From Pyropia yezoensis (Eukaryota > Rhodophyta > Bangiophyceae > Bangiales > Bangiaceae): a stretch of 64,000 nt of DNA. Both the position numbers and the translations under genes were made by a program. Location: the NCBI GenBank assembly GCA_009829735.1, contig CM020620.1:27436951-27500950 (forward strand), written 5' to 3'. Every line of letters starts with the position of its first letter. The first letter of the stretch is position 1. Below the pieces are notes generated by a model. That model did not search any database. It was given only the letters and a program-made list of their open reading frames with translations, and had not been told where the DNA came from. Shown in pieces: positions 40,801-52,858 of this stretch.

Positions 40801-41921
40801 ACGGCGTGGCAGCACGTGGGCGCCCCGCTGGGGGTGGCCCGCCTCAAAGCGCTCGAGCTGCTGCTAGTGCTCCTCCACTTTGGCGCCCCCGCGTCGGTCG
40901 AGGCGCTGGCCGCCGCGGGCCTAGCACCCGTCCTCCTCCGCCTGTTCACGCGGCTGCCCCTCAATTCGGTGGTGCTTGGCCTGGTCGCGTCGGCGGTGGA
41001 GGTGGCGTTCCGGGTCACCTGCCCCGCGCTGCGCATTGCGCTGCTGGGCGCGGACGTGGACCTGGTGCGCACCCTCCTGGCGCTGTGGCGCGCCGCCGAC
41101 GCGGACGACGCGACGCGGGCGGCCACCCCCGTTGCCTGCCGCGGGCACCTGGCGCGGATGGCCACGGCGGTTGCCTACTACCTCGACGCCTCCCCGCCGT
41201 TTGACGATGCAGAAGCGGCGCGCGCGGCGGTCGGCCCCGCGGGGCTTGCCGACCTGGACGCGTTTGTGCGGGGGCCCCTCGCGGCGCACGCGGCGGCCGA
41301 GGCGGGCTACCTGGGGGGGGAGCCCCCGCCGGAACGGCCGGTCGGCTTTGAGGATGACCCGTACACGCAGTCGGGGGTGGTTTCCCTTGGGGCGATGGGG
41401 GGGGGGGGGGCGGTGGCGGTGGCGGCGGCGGGGGAGGAGGCTTGCCAGCCGCTGCCGACACGGGCGGCGGGCGCGTGGCGGGAATGGCGCCGGGCGGATG
41501 ACGCGGGGGGGGCGGACCCGACCGGCGTTGGCCGCGCGACGCGGGTGACGCCGCGACGCAATGCATGGGGGGGGGGGAGGGTCATTCCAAACGTTGGGAG
41601 GGGTGTACCGTGGACGGAGGGGGGGGCAGGGGCGCTCTGTGGCGCTGCTTTCCGGTCCCCGCGTCGTTGGTCACTGCCGCGCTCCCACGCGCGTGCGCGG
41701 CAGGGCGGCCAGCGCCCGTTGGCGCGGGCGGTGCGGCCGTGGGCGGGCTGGCGCGCGGTCACCGGGTGGGGGCGGCTGGGCGCGCGGGCCGCCAGGTTGC
41801 GGCTGTCGCGCGGGGCCCCGCACACACACACCCTTGGCCGCCTGGCGCCGCGTTTGCTGCTGCTGCTATGTACAGTACAGGCGCCGCTGCGGCCCCGTTC
41901 TTCCCTCACCCTACCGCGGCC

Positions 41922-41957
<36 letters not shown>

Positions 41958-42384
41958 GTCGCCGTCGCCGCTGCGGTGTGTGTGTTGGTGGGGGGGGACG
42001 GCGCGGCCGCCCCGCGGCATGGACGGCCGCGACCGTCTGCCCCATTTGGTGGGGTGGCGGGTGGGACAGACAGCGTCGGCAAGTCCGCCCGTTGGGGGGG
42101 GAGGGGGCAAGGAGAGGTGGTCGGTGGGGCCGTGTCAGCGGCAGTCTGGCCGAGCGAAGCACTGTGCCTCTCGCCCCCATCTTCCCACCCCCTCCCCCTA
42201 CCTCCCTCCCTCATCGTGCGCACGCTCTGGCGCGTGTCGCCTGGTGTCCCCTGGATGGGTCGCGACTGGGGCACGTTTGTGGAAGAGGGCAGAGGGTGAG
42301 AGGGAAGATGGGGGGGGGTGCCGCCAAGTGGGGAATGAGTACCGCTCGCGTAGGGTGGCTTGTGACGGAGGGGTGCGTGTGTAG
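37294..42384 (+). CDS. PP6 phosphatase regulatory subunit (SAPS domain protein)
   Basis: ATG 37294 opens a very long frame. The first 640 residues are low-complexity Ala/Gly with basic patches. From about 650 to 1340 it follows the SAPS family (yeast Sit4-associated proteins, animal PP6R1-3): LSALLDAMYDLSEKLP and LGHLCTPSVVGGLLDHLT, HRYPYVVTQLLSNGPIRLRR, LLSHVAYAKTPEVILHLLSS, then PLGVARLKALELLLVLLHFG, and the family's GHL-R-A block as RGHLARMATAVAYYLD, followed by DLDAFVRGPLAAH. Such proteins are scaffolds that bind the PP6/Sit4 catalytic subunit and direct it in cell cycle and stress signalling. A 120-residue Gly/Ser insertion (about 965-1065) interrupts the domain. After residue 1400 the frame reads low-complexity sequence across G runs; another frame (41565-42299) looks more protein-like there, so the true C-terminus is uncertain. 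Confidence 0.8.
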
Positions 42385-44082
42385 GTGCGGAGGGGGGGGG
42401 GGGGGGGGAAGGGGGGAGGCGAATACGCCGACCTGCTTGACGGCCGCGCAGTGGGTGACGGGCGGCGAGAGCAGGTGGAGGCGGGGGGGGGGTGGATATG
42501 TGGCGGCGGGCCACCACCCGGCGCCACCGGCCATACCGCCCGTCCTCCTCGTTGCGGGGGGGGGGGGGGGTGGGACGTGACGGGTGGGCCCTGGGCGGCC
42601 AGCGGTGCGGCCGGCCTGCGCGCGGGCGGCCCGCCGCGCCCGACGCCGCCGCTGCCGCCGACGCGGCCGCTCCCCGGGCTGGCCCCGGTGGGCGGCGGCC
42701 GACGCCGCCCGCCGTCGCCCTTGCCCCCGCTGCTTCCCCCGCGGGGGCGGCTGCGTCGGCTGCCGCCGTCGGCCGCCGCAGCGGGCGTCCCGGTGGCGGC
42801 GGCTGCGGCCCCACCCGCGGGTGCGTGCGCGCCCAGCCCGGGGGGGGGGGGGGGGGGGACAGCTGGTGGTGGGGGTGGGGTGTTCTTTTTCTCTTTTTGT
42901 TTTTGTGGCCGCTGCTGTTTTTTCCCCTCGCTGTTGCGCTGCCGTCTTGCAAAGTGGCGGCCGTCGTATGGAGCGGGGGCGGGAGGGGTGAGGTGTACAT
43001 ACTGTACTGTACTGTACAGTATACCCCCACGACGGCCCGCCGGCTAGGAGGCACCAGGTGCGTTCGGGCGCGCGCCTCCCCGGTTTTCCACCCCTCTCTT
43101 CCTCCCGCCACCCCGCGGCGGGGGCCGTCTTGGCCCACGCCGCGCCGCCGTCTGCCCCGAGACTGTGATGTGTCCTCCCTCAGCCCCGCTCCTTTTTTTT
43201 TCTCTTTTTTTTTTTTTTTTGACGCCCGTGCCTCCACGCACGCCCTCCCGCCCGCGCCCCCCCGCGCGCCGTCACGGGCAGAGGCCGGAGCGGGCGTGGG
43301 GGGAGGTGCGGGGGGGGGGGGATCCGACGGGTGGTGGGGGCAGTGGCGCCCCCGGCCCCGTGGGCGGGGAGCAACGCTGGTCGTGCAGCGCCGGCGGCAG
43401 CGTCGGGCGGCGGGGTCGTGGGCGGGCGCCCCGGCGGTGGTGGCCGCGGTCCCCTCTTTTCATTCCGCCCCCGCCACCCTGCAGCCGCCGTTGCGCTGTC
43501 TTCTTGTTCCCCCCCCCCCCCCCTCCTTGCGGCTCGCCCCGCGGCCAGCCCCCCTCCCCGACGACGCCTGTGCCAGCGCCAGGGCGGTGGGTCGGGGGGG
43601 AGGGCCACGCTTCCTACGCAGTACCCGTGGCGGTGGGGTCCCGCGGCACGGGGCACGGCCCCCCCAAGCCCACAGCCCAGTGGCGAGACGAGGTGCAGTC
43701 AAAAAGGCGGGTTATGTTTAGGGGAAGTAAAGGGCGGGGGACAGAGAAAGAAAAAGGAACTGGGCGGGTCGGGCTTCCCGCCCCCCCATCTCTACCACCC
43801 CGTCCGCCACGCCGCACGCCATGCCGTGGCGTGCCCAACGTAGGTAGTACGGTGCCGCCGTCTGCTAGCGCCACCGAATGCTTGTCGAGGCGAAAAGAGG
43901 GATAAGGGGCGGGGGGAGTGGCAGGGGGATGTGGGGCGAAGGCGGGGCGGTGAGAAGCGCAGACGCCGTGGGGGACAAGGAGGAGGGGGGGGTGGCGTGA
44001 AGGAAAAAAAGCAACGGGGCTGGAGGGGGGGCGGGCGGTGAGCCTGGGTGGGGTAGCGGGCCACCCCGCCGTGACCCCCCGC
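42385..44082. other. intergenic, GC-rich, no supported gene
   Basis: Overlapping low-complexity frames on both strands, poly-G tracts and a T-rich patch (43192-43220). An Ala-rich frame at 42600-42850 could be a further exon of the upstream gene, but nothing in it is recognisable. Confidence 0.45.
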
Positions 44083-47000
44083 CTACGCCCCCGCTTCGCG
44101 GGTGACGCGGAGGGTGCTGAGCATGGCCCCCCCCCGGGAGGCTGCCACCCGCACAACCACCGCCCCTCCCGCGGGGACGGCCACCCCCCCCTCCGGGGGG
44201 GTGGCCACCGTCACGGGGCCCACCGCGTCGCCCGCGGCGGCCCAGACGTCCAGGCCCGACGCGAGTCGGACGGCGGGCGCGGCGGGCGCCTCGTCGTCGT
44301 CACCCGCACCCGCCCCCGCCCCCGCCCCCGCACCGGCGGCGGCGGCGGCGGCGGTGATGGTCAGCCGCCGCGCGCCCCGGCGGGTGTGGTACAGCTCCAC
44401 CGCCGTGGCGGCCACGGCGTAAACCCCCGCGGCGGGGACGGGCACGGCCAGTATCAGGTCCACCCCGGGGGGGGCGTAGCGGAGGGTGGCCAAGACGGGG
44501 GGGAGGCCCGCCGCCGCCGCCGCGGCGCGGGGGCCCCACGGCCGCGACGGCGGCACGGCGCGCACCGCCGCGTCGGCCGCATAGACGATGGTCCCGTCGG
44601 CGGCGTGGCGGCCGTCGCCCACCGTCGCGGGGCCCCCACAGTTGATGGCGGCCGTCCACGGACGGCGGCGGTCGGCGGCAGCGGCGGCGGCAGCAGCATC
44701 GGCGGCGGCGGCGCCGCCGCCGTCCGTGTCGAGGCTGGCCACCGCCGCCAGCGACGGGCCCGCGGGTGCCGCCGCCGCGGCGGCCGCCGTGACGGGTGCC
44801 GCCGTGCGGGGGCCCACGTGCACCAGCCGGAGGGCAGACAGGAAGGGGCGGTCCACCGTGCCCGTGATGACCACCGTGACGCTGCGGTCGGCGGCGAGCG
44901 GCGGCGCCCCCGCCGGCGGGAGGGTGAGGACGAGGCGGCGGCGGGCGCCGCCGGCGGCGGCGACCACGTCCACCCCCGCCGCGACGGTCACCGCCGCCCC
45001 CCCGTCGACGGCCACCGCCACGTCCATCCGGCGGGCGGCGGGGGCGGCCCAATAGTGTTCCACCCACGTTAGCGCCAGGCGGTAGGCACCGCCGCGCGCC
45101 GCCCCCGCCCCCGCGTGCAGGGGGAGGGTGTAGACGAGCGGGCCCGCGGGGGCGTAGCGGAGGCGGTTGGTGACGGGCGCGCCGGCGGGGGGGGGGCCCC
45201 AGGGGGTGCTCCCCGCCGAGTAGTAGGCGTCGGCCGCCCAGCCGCCCGCGGCGGCGGCGCCCCCACAGTTGATGGCATAGACGGTGGTGGGCGCCGCCGT
45301 CGGGGTGGGGACCGCCGCCGCAGACGGCGTCGGGGTGGGTGCCGCCGGCGGCAGCGACGCTGTCGGTGCCGCCGTTGGCGCCGCCGTCGGCGACGCTGTC
45401 GGTGCCGCCGTCGGCGGCGGCGACGCTGTCGGTGCCACCGTTGGCGCCGCCGTCGGCGACGCTGTCGGTGCCGCCGTCGGCGGCGGCGACGCTGTCGGTG
45501 CCGCCGTTGGCACCGCCGCGTCTGCGTCGGTCCACACCTGGACGGAGGGCACCAGCTCCTTGATCCAGTCTACATAGTGCGACACGCGGGTGTACACTGG
45601 GGGGGGGATGCGAGAAAAAGGAAAACAGGCGCGCGGGGGGCGGAGGGGAGGGGGGGGGGATGCAGTGCATGCAGAAAAGGCCGGCACAGAGGGGAGGGGG
45701 CGGCGTCACGACCGTCAGCAGAGCGCACTGGCAGCACGCGCACACAGTCCCTGGCGGTGTGAGAGCACAACGGCACAGGCCAACAGCGGCGGCACGGTCG
45801 TGCGCACACAAAGCCGCCGTCCCCCCCCCCCCCCCCCCCCCCCTCACCCGCCAACGACGGGCGCAACAGCCACGTTGCGTGCGAGCGTTGGCGCCGCCCA
45901 CCCCCAGAAAGAGAGGTGCCACACCCCCGACGCTCCCCCACCCCCCCCACCCCCCCCGTCCCTCTTCCCTGTCAAAACGTACCACCCGGCAGGCCCCGCC
46001 GCGCGCAGCCCGTGCCAAACGACACAATCCCCACCTGCACCACCCCCCCCCCCCCCGGGGCGGGCACGTACAGCGGCCCGCCGCTGTCCCCCTGGCACGC
46101 GTCACACCCCCCCGCCCCCCCCGCACACAGCTGCGCGGCGTCGACGAGGTCGCCCAGGTGGGCGAGCGCCCGCCCGCACGGCCCCCCCGCCACCACCGCC
46201 ACGTCCACCGACCGGAGGGTGGGGACGGCGGGGGGGGCAAAAAAGTACTCGCGGAGGGAGCCGTACCCGGTCACGGTCGCCGCCGCGCCCACCGCGGGGA
46301 CGGCCGGCCGCCCATTGAGCCGCACCGCCGTCGCCGGGATGGGGCCGCCCGCAGCGGCGGCGGCGGGCGTGGCGGGCGTGGCGGGCGTGCCTGCCGCCGC
46401 CGCCGCTGCCGTTGCCGTCGGGGGGGCTCCAAAGACGTCGGCAGCCGCCACGGCAGCAGCCGCGGCGGGCATGGCGGGCGTGCCTGCCGCCGCCGCCGCT
46501 GCCGTTGCCGTCGGGGGGGCTCCAAAGACGTCGGCAGCCGCCACGGCAGCAGCCGCGGCGTCTGCCGCAGCGTCGCCGTCCCCATTGGCGGCACCTGCCG
46601 TTGCCGGCGCCGGCGCCGCCGTCGGCGGCGCGGCCACCGCCCCCTCTGCTGGGGCGGCCAAAAACAAGACGGCCACGTCCGCCATGAGCGTGTCGTCGTT
46701 AAAGTCGGGGTGCACCACCACCCGCACCACCCGCCGCGGGGGCGCCACCCCCGCCACCCCCCCCCCACCCGCACCACGTCGGGTGGTCCCGCCGCTGCGC
46801 GCACGCAGTGGGCGGCGGTCAGGACGGCCACCCCCCCCCCCCCTGCCCCCTCCCCCTCCCCCTCCCCTTCCCCCTTCCTATCGCCCGCCCGCGTGCCCGC
46901 GGGGGCGCCGCCGCCGTCGTCGCCGACGGCGCCGAGGAGGGTGCCCCCACAAAAGGGCGCGTCGGGGCGGGCGGTGTGGTAGAGGGCGGCGGCGCCGTCG

Positions 47001-47348
47001 GCCAGCGCCGGCGACCGCTCGTCAAGGCCGCCCACAATGCGGGGCCCCCGCCCGAGGGGGGGCGCCTCGTCGGCCGCGGTGGCGCCGCCGCCCTTGCCGC
47101 CGCTGCCGCCGCTGAGGCTGCTGCCGCTGCCGCTGCCGCTGGCGCCGCTGAGGCTGCTGCCGCTGCCGCTGCCGCTGCCGCGCCGCCACTCGCCGCGGCC
47201 ATTGACTTTGGCGACGGCGGCGGGGGGTGGGGCCAAGGCGGCGGCGGCAGCGGCGGCGGCGGCCACCGCCGCCACCCCCCCCGGCAGGCGCGGGCAGGGC
47301 GACGGGATGGCCTCAAAGATGAGCTCCCCGGCCTCGATGCACGCGCGC

Positions 47349-47383
<35 letters not shown>

Positions 47384-48094
47384 TCCCGCCGCACCAGCAG
47401 CCGCGTCCGCGGCGGTGACGAGGAAGCGGTAATCCCCCGACACGTTGAGGAAGAGGTCGTCGCTGGTGTGGGTGACCGCCACGGCGGGGGCGCCATAGCC
47501 GGGGACCCCCGCGGGGGGTGGCCCCGCGTACCCGCCGGCCGCCCACGCGCGGTAGGGGGCCTCGGCGACAATAGCGGCGGTGACGGGGGGGGCGCCGGCG
47601 GGCACGTCCAGCTGGTAGTAGACGTAGCAGGGGCAGGTGGCGGGGCGGGACAGGGCCACGGGGGGGGGGGGGGGGGGGGAGCCGTCGTCGTCGTCGACGT
47701 CGTCGTCGTCGTCGTCGTCGGCGGCGGCGGCGCTGCCGTCGACGGTGTCGTTGCGGGTGCACGTTGGGGGGAGCTCTTCATAGGCGAGCGCCGCGACGGC
47801 GTCTGCAGAGGATGGGAGGGACTCCCGGGTGGTGGTGGCGGGGGGGGGGGGGGAGGGGGGGGGGGCGGCACCAGCAGCGCCGGCGGCGGCATTGGCAGCG
47901 GCGGCGACAACGGCAGCGGCGGAGCGGCCAAAGGCGGGGGGCGGGGGGGGGCGCTCCCCCGCGACGGGAGCATTGGCACCGGCGGCGGCGGCGGCGGCGG
48001 TGGCGGCGGCAAGGCCGACGGCCAGCGCGAGTGCCACTCCCACCGCCATGGCAGCGACGGGGGCAGCGGCGGCGGCGGTGGGTCGCCTGCCCAT
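44083..48094 (-). CDS. secreted trypsin-like serine protease with two malectin domains (paralogue 1)
   Basis: ATG 48094 gives a signal peptide (AVGVALALAVGLAAATAAAA). An N-terminal domain shared with the 56365-59482 paralogue follows (CPCYVYYQLDV, NVSGDYRFLV, GELIFEAIPSPCP). Then comes an S1 protease: activation site RIVGG, catalytic His in LTAAHC, Asp in MADVAVLF, Ser in CDACQGDSGGP. The Asp six residues before Ser predicts cleavage after Lys/Arg. A one-base deficit in the poly-C tract at 46757-46766 shifts the frame between His and Asp, probably a sequencing error. The first exon ends at 45983 (donor GTACGT); a 386-nt intron (45597-45982) leads to the last exon, 44083-45596 (VYTRVSHYVDWI). 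A Pro/Thr/Ala linker and two malectin-like domains follow (YAINCGG and AAINCGG). Malectin domains bind sugars, so it may act on glycoproteins at the cell surface or wall. It has many poly-Ala insertions. Confidence 0.82.
46381..46566 (-). repeat. 93-bp in-frame tandem repeat inside the protease domain
   Basis: The unit starting GCGGGCGTGCCTGCC at 46381 recurs at 46474. It encodes 31 residues twice (each with VAAADVFGAPPTATAAAAAA), between the catalytic Asp and Ser. The paralogue lacks it. Confidence 0.85.
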
Positions 48095-48913
48095 CTCGGG
48101 GGCTGGCGGGTCAGACCCCCCGCCAAAAAAAACAAGGGCGGCCCGTCGAGAGGGAAGAGCGGGGGTGGGGGGGGGGGGAGGGAGAGGGGGGGGGGAAGGT
48201 GGAGGGGACAGAGGCAGGGGAGAGCCGACGGGCACAACCTGCCGCCGGTTGTTGCCAGTGGGGTGAGACGAGGGGAGAGACGCCTCCGCGACGACGCCGC
48301 CGGGGGCGGGGCGTTCAGGACCGCCGCGGGGCGGGGGGGGTGCGTTCCCGATGGCGGTGAGCGGGGGCGGGCGTACCTGGCCGACGGCTGCTGCCCTACC
48401 GGTACGAAGCGAACGGAAGGGGGGGGGAGGAGCGCGGAAGAAGAACCCCCACCGCCGCCGCCGGCTGCTGCCGCCGCCACCGCCGCTGCCCGTCGCTGCC
48501 GCTGCCGCTGGTGCTGCTGCTGCTGCTGCTGCCGGCGCTGCCGCTAGTGCCCCCTTCCCCCCCCCCCCCTCCCCCCCCCCGCCCTGCCCCCCCTCCTCGG
48601 CTGGCGTTCCTCCGCCACAGCAGCCGCTGCCAGCGGCCGCTACCCGGCACGCTGCAGCGGGGCGTGCGTGCATGGCGTTCCCCCCCCCCTCCCCCCCCCC
48701 CCCACCACCTCGGCCCCGCCGTGGGCGGTGGCGGTGTGGGAGGGATTGGGGGGGGCGCCGCCCCCGCCCGCCGAGCGCACCTCCCCCCCTGCCATTGCCC
48801 TCCCGCCCAACCCTGTTCAGGTACACGCACCCGACTGCCACCCCAAGGCGGCCGGCCCCTGGGCGGGGTAGGGCGGTGCGGGACGGGGCCGGGTGGTGGC
48901 GGCGGTGGCGGCA

Positions 48914-48944
<31 letters not shown>

Positions 48945-49106
48945 ACTGTACAGGATACAAGCCACCCCCCCCCCCCCCCCCCCCCGGGAGTGGCCGCGGC
49001 GGCGGCACCCGCAAGCACCGTCCCTGCATCCATGGTCCATCAATGGACTATTGGTGCAGCGACGGCGGGGTTGCGGGTCCATGATGGACGCCGAAAGGGG
49101 GACAGC

Positions 49107-49146
<40 letters not shown>

Positions 49147-51655
49147 GTGCAAAGCGTCCGTGTCACCCGCACCGAGGGGCGGCCGCCGCGGCGTCGACGG
49201 CCACCCCAGCGGGGAAGGGACACACACACGGGTAGAGGCAGGCGACGGCGGCAGCCGCCAGTACAGGCTGGACGGCTGTCCCCAACCATCCACCCCCCTC
49301 CCCCCCCCCCCCTCCCGTACCCGCCCACCCAGCCGAGGTGCGTCCCGTCCCGCCGGCAAGCCGCCCCGTCACCCCCCCCCCCCCACCCATCCCATTGCCA
49401 GCCAGAGCTATAGGGACAGTACGGTACCCCCCCCACCCCCCCACCCACACACGCACGCGCAAAAGCCCCTCCTCCCCCCCCCCCCCCTCACCCACCGCAA
49501 CGTCAACCCACCGCCACCACCACCGGCACCGCACGCGGTACACGGCGCGCGCGCGTACCCGCCGCCCCGCCGCCACCGCCGCCGCAGCCGCCGCCGCCAC
49601 CGCGGCGGGCGCCCCCCCAGCGGCAATGGCGGCAGGCCCCCCCCCCCTCCCCGCGCACCGTGCGACCGCAGCGTACTGTACACGCCAGGGCGGCGGTACG
49701 GCTGGTAAGGCCCGCCGCGCTTTGCCCGCCTGCCACGCTGCGGTGGGACGGACAGACAGAGCGAGCGAGCGAGGGCGGCCGGCGGGGGCAGGGGCTTGGA
49801 GGGGTGGACGTGACGGCGGCGGCGGCGGCAATGGCAGCGGTGGGTGGGGGGGAAGGGGGATGCGCCGCCAAATGGAACCAAGGCGAGGGGGGAAGAGGGC
49901 CGACGGCAGCGCGCCCACGTGGGGTGCGGGGGGGGGGGGGGGTTGGGTGGGTGGGGGTAGGGGGGCCTGAGCAGACAGGGGGGATAGGGATTGACTGCAG
50001 GGGGGGGGGGGGGGGGGAGTGGGAGGGCGGCGGCAGCGTCGGGGGGGGGCGTGGCGGCGGCGTCGCGCCGCCCGGGCGGCGGTGGCGGTGATGTGCACCG
50101 CTGCCGCTGCCGCCGCCGCCGCCCCCACCGGCGGCGGCACCGTCGGGGCTGACAATCGACGCTGCGCCGGCCGCCGCGGAAATCATTTGGGGGGGGGGGG
50201 GGGGGGGGAGGACGTGCGGCGGCAGCGTCTGCCGTCCACCCCCCTCCGCAACGCGCTCCCACGTAACCACCCCCCCACCCCGTCCCCCCCCCCCCACCCC
50301 ACCATTGGATGGCAGTGGCGGTGGTGGTGGTGGTAGTGGTGGTGGTGGTGGAGGTGGAGGTGGGGGTGGTGGGGGTGGGGGCGGGGGTGGCAGCGTAGGA
50401 AACGACCCACCGTCTGGTGCGCGGGATGGCGTTGGTGGGGGGGGGGGGGGGGGCGGCACGGCTTGGCCGGATAGGGATGTCGGCGGTGGGGGTAGGGGTT
50501 GGGGTGGGGGTGGGGGCGGTGATTGGGAGGTGGGAGGTGCAAGTGGCAGAGACTGGAGGTGGTGGTGCTGGTGGTCATGGGGGTGGAGGCGCTGGTGGTG
50601 TTGGGGTGGACGTGGTGCTGGTGGTGCGGGGCGGACAATGGTGACAGCAGCCGTGCGGGGAGGGGCAGCGGCGGCGGCGGGTCGGTCGGGCGCTGCTCCC
50701 CGTCCCCGGCCGCCGCCCCCCGGGGGCCCCCCGCCACCCCCGTGCCCCCTCCGGCTGCTCCCACTCAGCCCCCCCCCATCTCCACCCAGTCCCCGCGACC
50801 CGGCAGGGGGCCGGCCACCACGACCTCCGAGACAAAAAAAATGAGTCAAAAAGAAAAAGGAGAGAGGTGGGGACAAGGATGGACACAAGCGCACACACCG
50901 CCTGGCGGGGGACCCCCCTCCGCCCCCCCCCACAGCCGTTGCTGGCGCACGCAACGGCGGCGTGCCCCCGCGCCCACCACGGCGCCAGGAAGCCACCTCA
51001 CCGCACGGGCCCTGCCTCTGGTCATCGTCCCCTCCACCATCTTTGGATGCGGCCGCCCTCGGCGACGCCGCCGCCGCTGCTGCCGCCGCCGCCGCCGTCT
51101 GCGCCAACCGCCCCGACGGACCGTAGGTACGTACCCCTGCTGCTCTGCTGCTGCCACAACCGGCAGCAGTCCCACGGCGGCGGCGGCAGCCCCAAACGTC
51201 CATGACGGCTCTGCTGCCACGCACAGGGGGCGGGCGGTCCCGCTCCCCTCCCCGGCCCCCCACGAGGGCAGAAGGGGTGCCTGCGCAACTCGTGTGGGGC
51301 GCAGCGGGTCGCTTTGTCGTGCGGAGGGGGGGGAAGGGGGGTAGCGCGGTGGGCGGGAGGAGGAGAGTGGCGGCAGGCACGCGCGGGCGCCGCGGCGGCA
51401 AGTCGGCACTGTGCGCCGACCTTGCCCACCAGGTCGTACGCCCACCACCGCCGCCACCGCCTGTCTACCTGCGGGCGGCGGCGCATACCCGCACGAAGGC
51501 GCGCTGCCCCCCCCCCCCCCAAAAAAAAGAAGAGAAAAAACGCGCGACCGCAGGGATGGATGAATGGTTTCTGCACCCGGTGGTCCCCGCCCCCCCCAGA
51601 TCCCTCTCCCCCGCCCCCCCCCCCCGCCCCCCACCCCTCCCCATCCCCCACCCCC
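48095..51655. other. GC-rich intergenic region, no supported gene
   Basis: Frames on both strands are Pro/Arg/Gly shadows. A 36-nt poly-G lies at 49109-49144 and GGT/GGTGGT arrays at 50310-50600. No domain seen. It holds the upstream region of the protease gene and the downstream region of the transporter gene. Confidence 0.5.
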
Positions 51656-52806
51656 CTACTCGAGCTTCCCAGACGCGGTGAGCACGGAAAAGAGGAGGAA
51701 GAGGACCCCCCCAATGAGCGCCACCGCCCGCTCCGAGATGCTCGCCGCCAGCAGCCGCCCGCCCACCACCGCGATGCTCGTGCAGACGGTGTGGCCGGCA
51801 ATGCCGCCGAGCGTCACCCCGTACACGTTCTTGGCCGCCGCGAGCGCAATCGTCGCAATCTGGGAGCGGTCCCCCCACTCGGCCACAAAGGTCAGGCTAA
51901 AGGCGCGGACAAAGACGGGCGAGACGAGCGCAAACAGCACCGACTGGGCGCGCTTCTTCATCGGCACCCCGCTGCTGCTGCCGCTGAGGCCACCCGCGAC
52001 GCTGCCGCTGCCGCCCCCGCCGCCCGCCTCGCCGTCGGCGCCCGTCAGTTCCTCCTCCACTTCCGCCAGCTCCCCGCTCTCCTGCCCCGGCACGCGCATG
52101 CGCCACCAGTCGCGGAGGAGGACGACGCCAAAGTAGGCAAACAGCACCGCCGCGGCCATGGATGTGTACTTGGCATCAAAGAGGAGGGGGAAGGTCTTGC
52201 CCAGGGCAGCCGACAGGACCGTCATGATGGCGAGGGCGGAGAGGGCGCCGCCGAGCACCGCCCCGCGGCTAAACCGCATGGACAAGAGGGCGGCGATGAA
52301 GAAGGTCTTGTCGCCCGCCTCGGTCACCAGGATCATTAGAAAGGATTGGGCAAAGGCGGTAAAGAAGCCGCTGCCGGTCAGCCGCTCGGCAGCCCAGTCA
52401 GGGAGGGAGGCCAGGACGCTGTTGGCCACGTCCCGCGTGTAGTCAGAGGTGCTCGCCGCCAGGGGGGCGCCCGACACGACCGCCACGGCCGCCGCCGCGG
52501 CGGCCGCGGCGGCCGTCAGGCCCAGCAGCACCACGCCACGGCGGGCGGAGGACATGGCGCCGTCGTTGGCACCGTCGTCGGCGGCACGACCGGCCGCCGT
52601 CGTGGGGGGGGAGGGGGGGGGGGCACCGCCCGCCGCCGTGGCGGCAGCCGAGGTGGCGGCGGCACCGGCGGCGGTACCGTCCGGGAGAACCCCCCCGTCC
52701 ACCCGGCGGGGGGTGGCGGCGGCCTTGCGCTGCCGCAGGCGATCCCCCTCGGCCCCCACCGGCGGTGCTCCCCCCAGCACCCCGCCTCCGCCGCCGTCGC
52801 CACCAC

Positions 52807-52845
<39 letters not shown>

Positions 52846-52858
52846 GCCTGGCACACAT
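51656..52858 (-). CDS. GDT1/UPF0016-family cation (Mn2+/Ca2+) transporter, likely plastid
   Basis: I chose ATG 52858 (400 residues); the frame is open further upstream without a clear ATG, and ATG at about 52557 (MSSARRGVVLL) is an alternative. The N-terminal 150 residues are Gly/Ala/Arg-rich, compatible with a plastid transit peptide. Two homologous halves carry the family signature E-x-G-D-(K/R)-(S/T): VTEAGDKTFFIAALLSMR and VAEWGDRSQIATIALA, each in a hydrophobic helix. About six to seven membrane segments are visible in all, with a hydrophilic acidic loop in the middle (ELAEVEEELTGADGEAGGGG). Relatives include yeast Gdt1, human TMEM165 and plant PAM71/CMT1, which move Mn2+ or Ca2+ across Golgi or chloroplast membranes. 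The plastid location is inferred from the leader alone. Confidence 0.88.

Noticed and set aside
38551-40815. 754-codon minus-strand frame
   Set aside because: Shadow of the SAPS-domain gene on the plus strand.
46808-48547. 579-codon plus-strand frame
   Set aside because: Lies opposite the protease exon, which has clear catalytic motifs; this is its shadow.
49503-51401. 632-codon minus-strand frame
   Set aside because: Pro/His/Gly repeats only, no domain, and overlapped by equally open frames in other phases.
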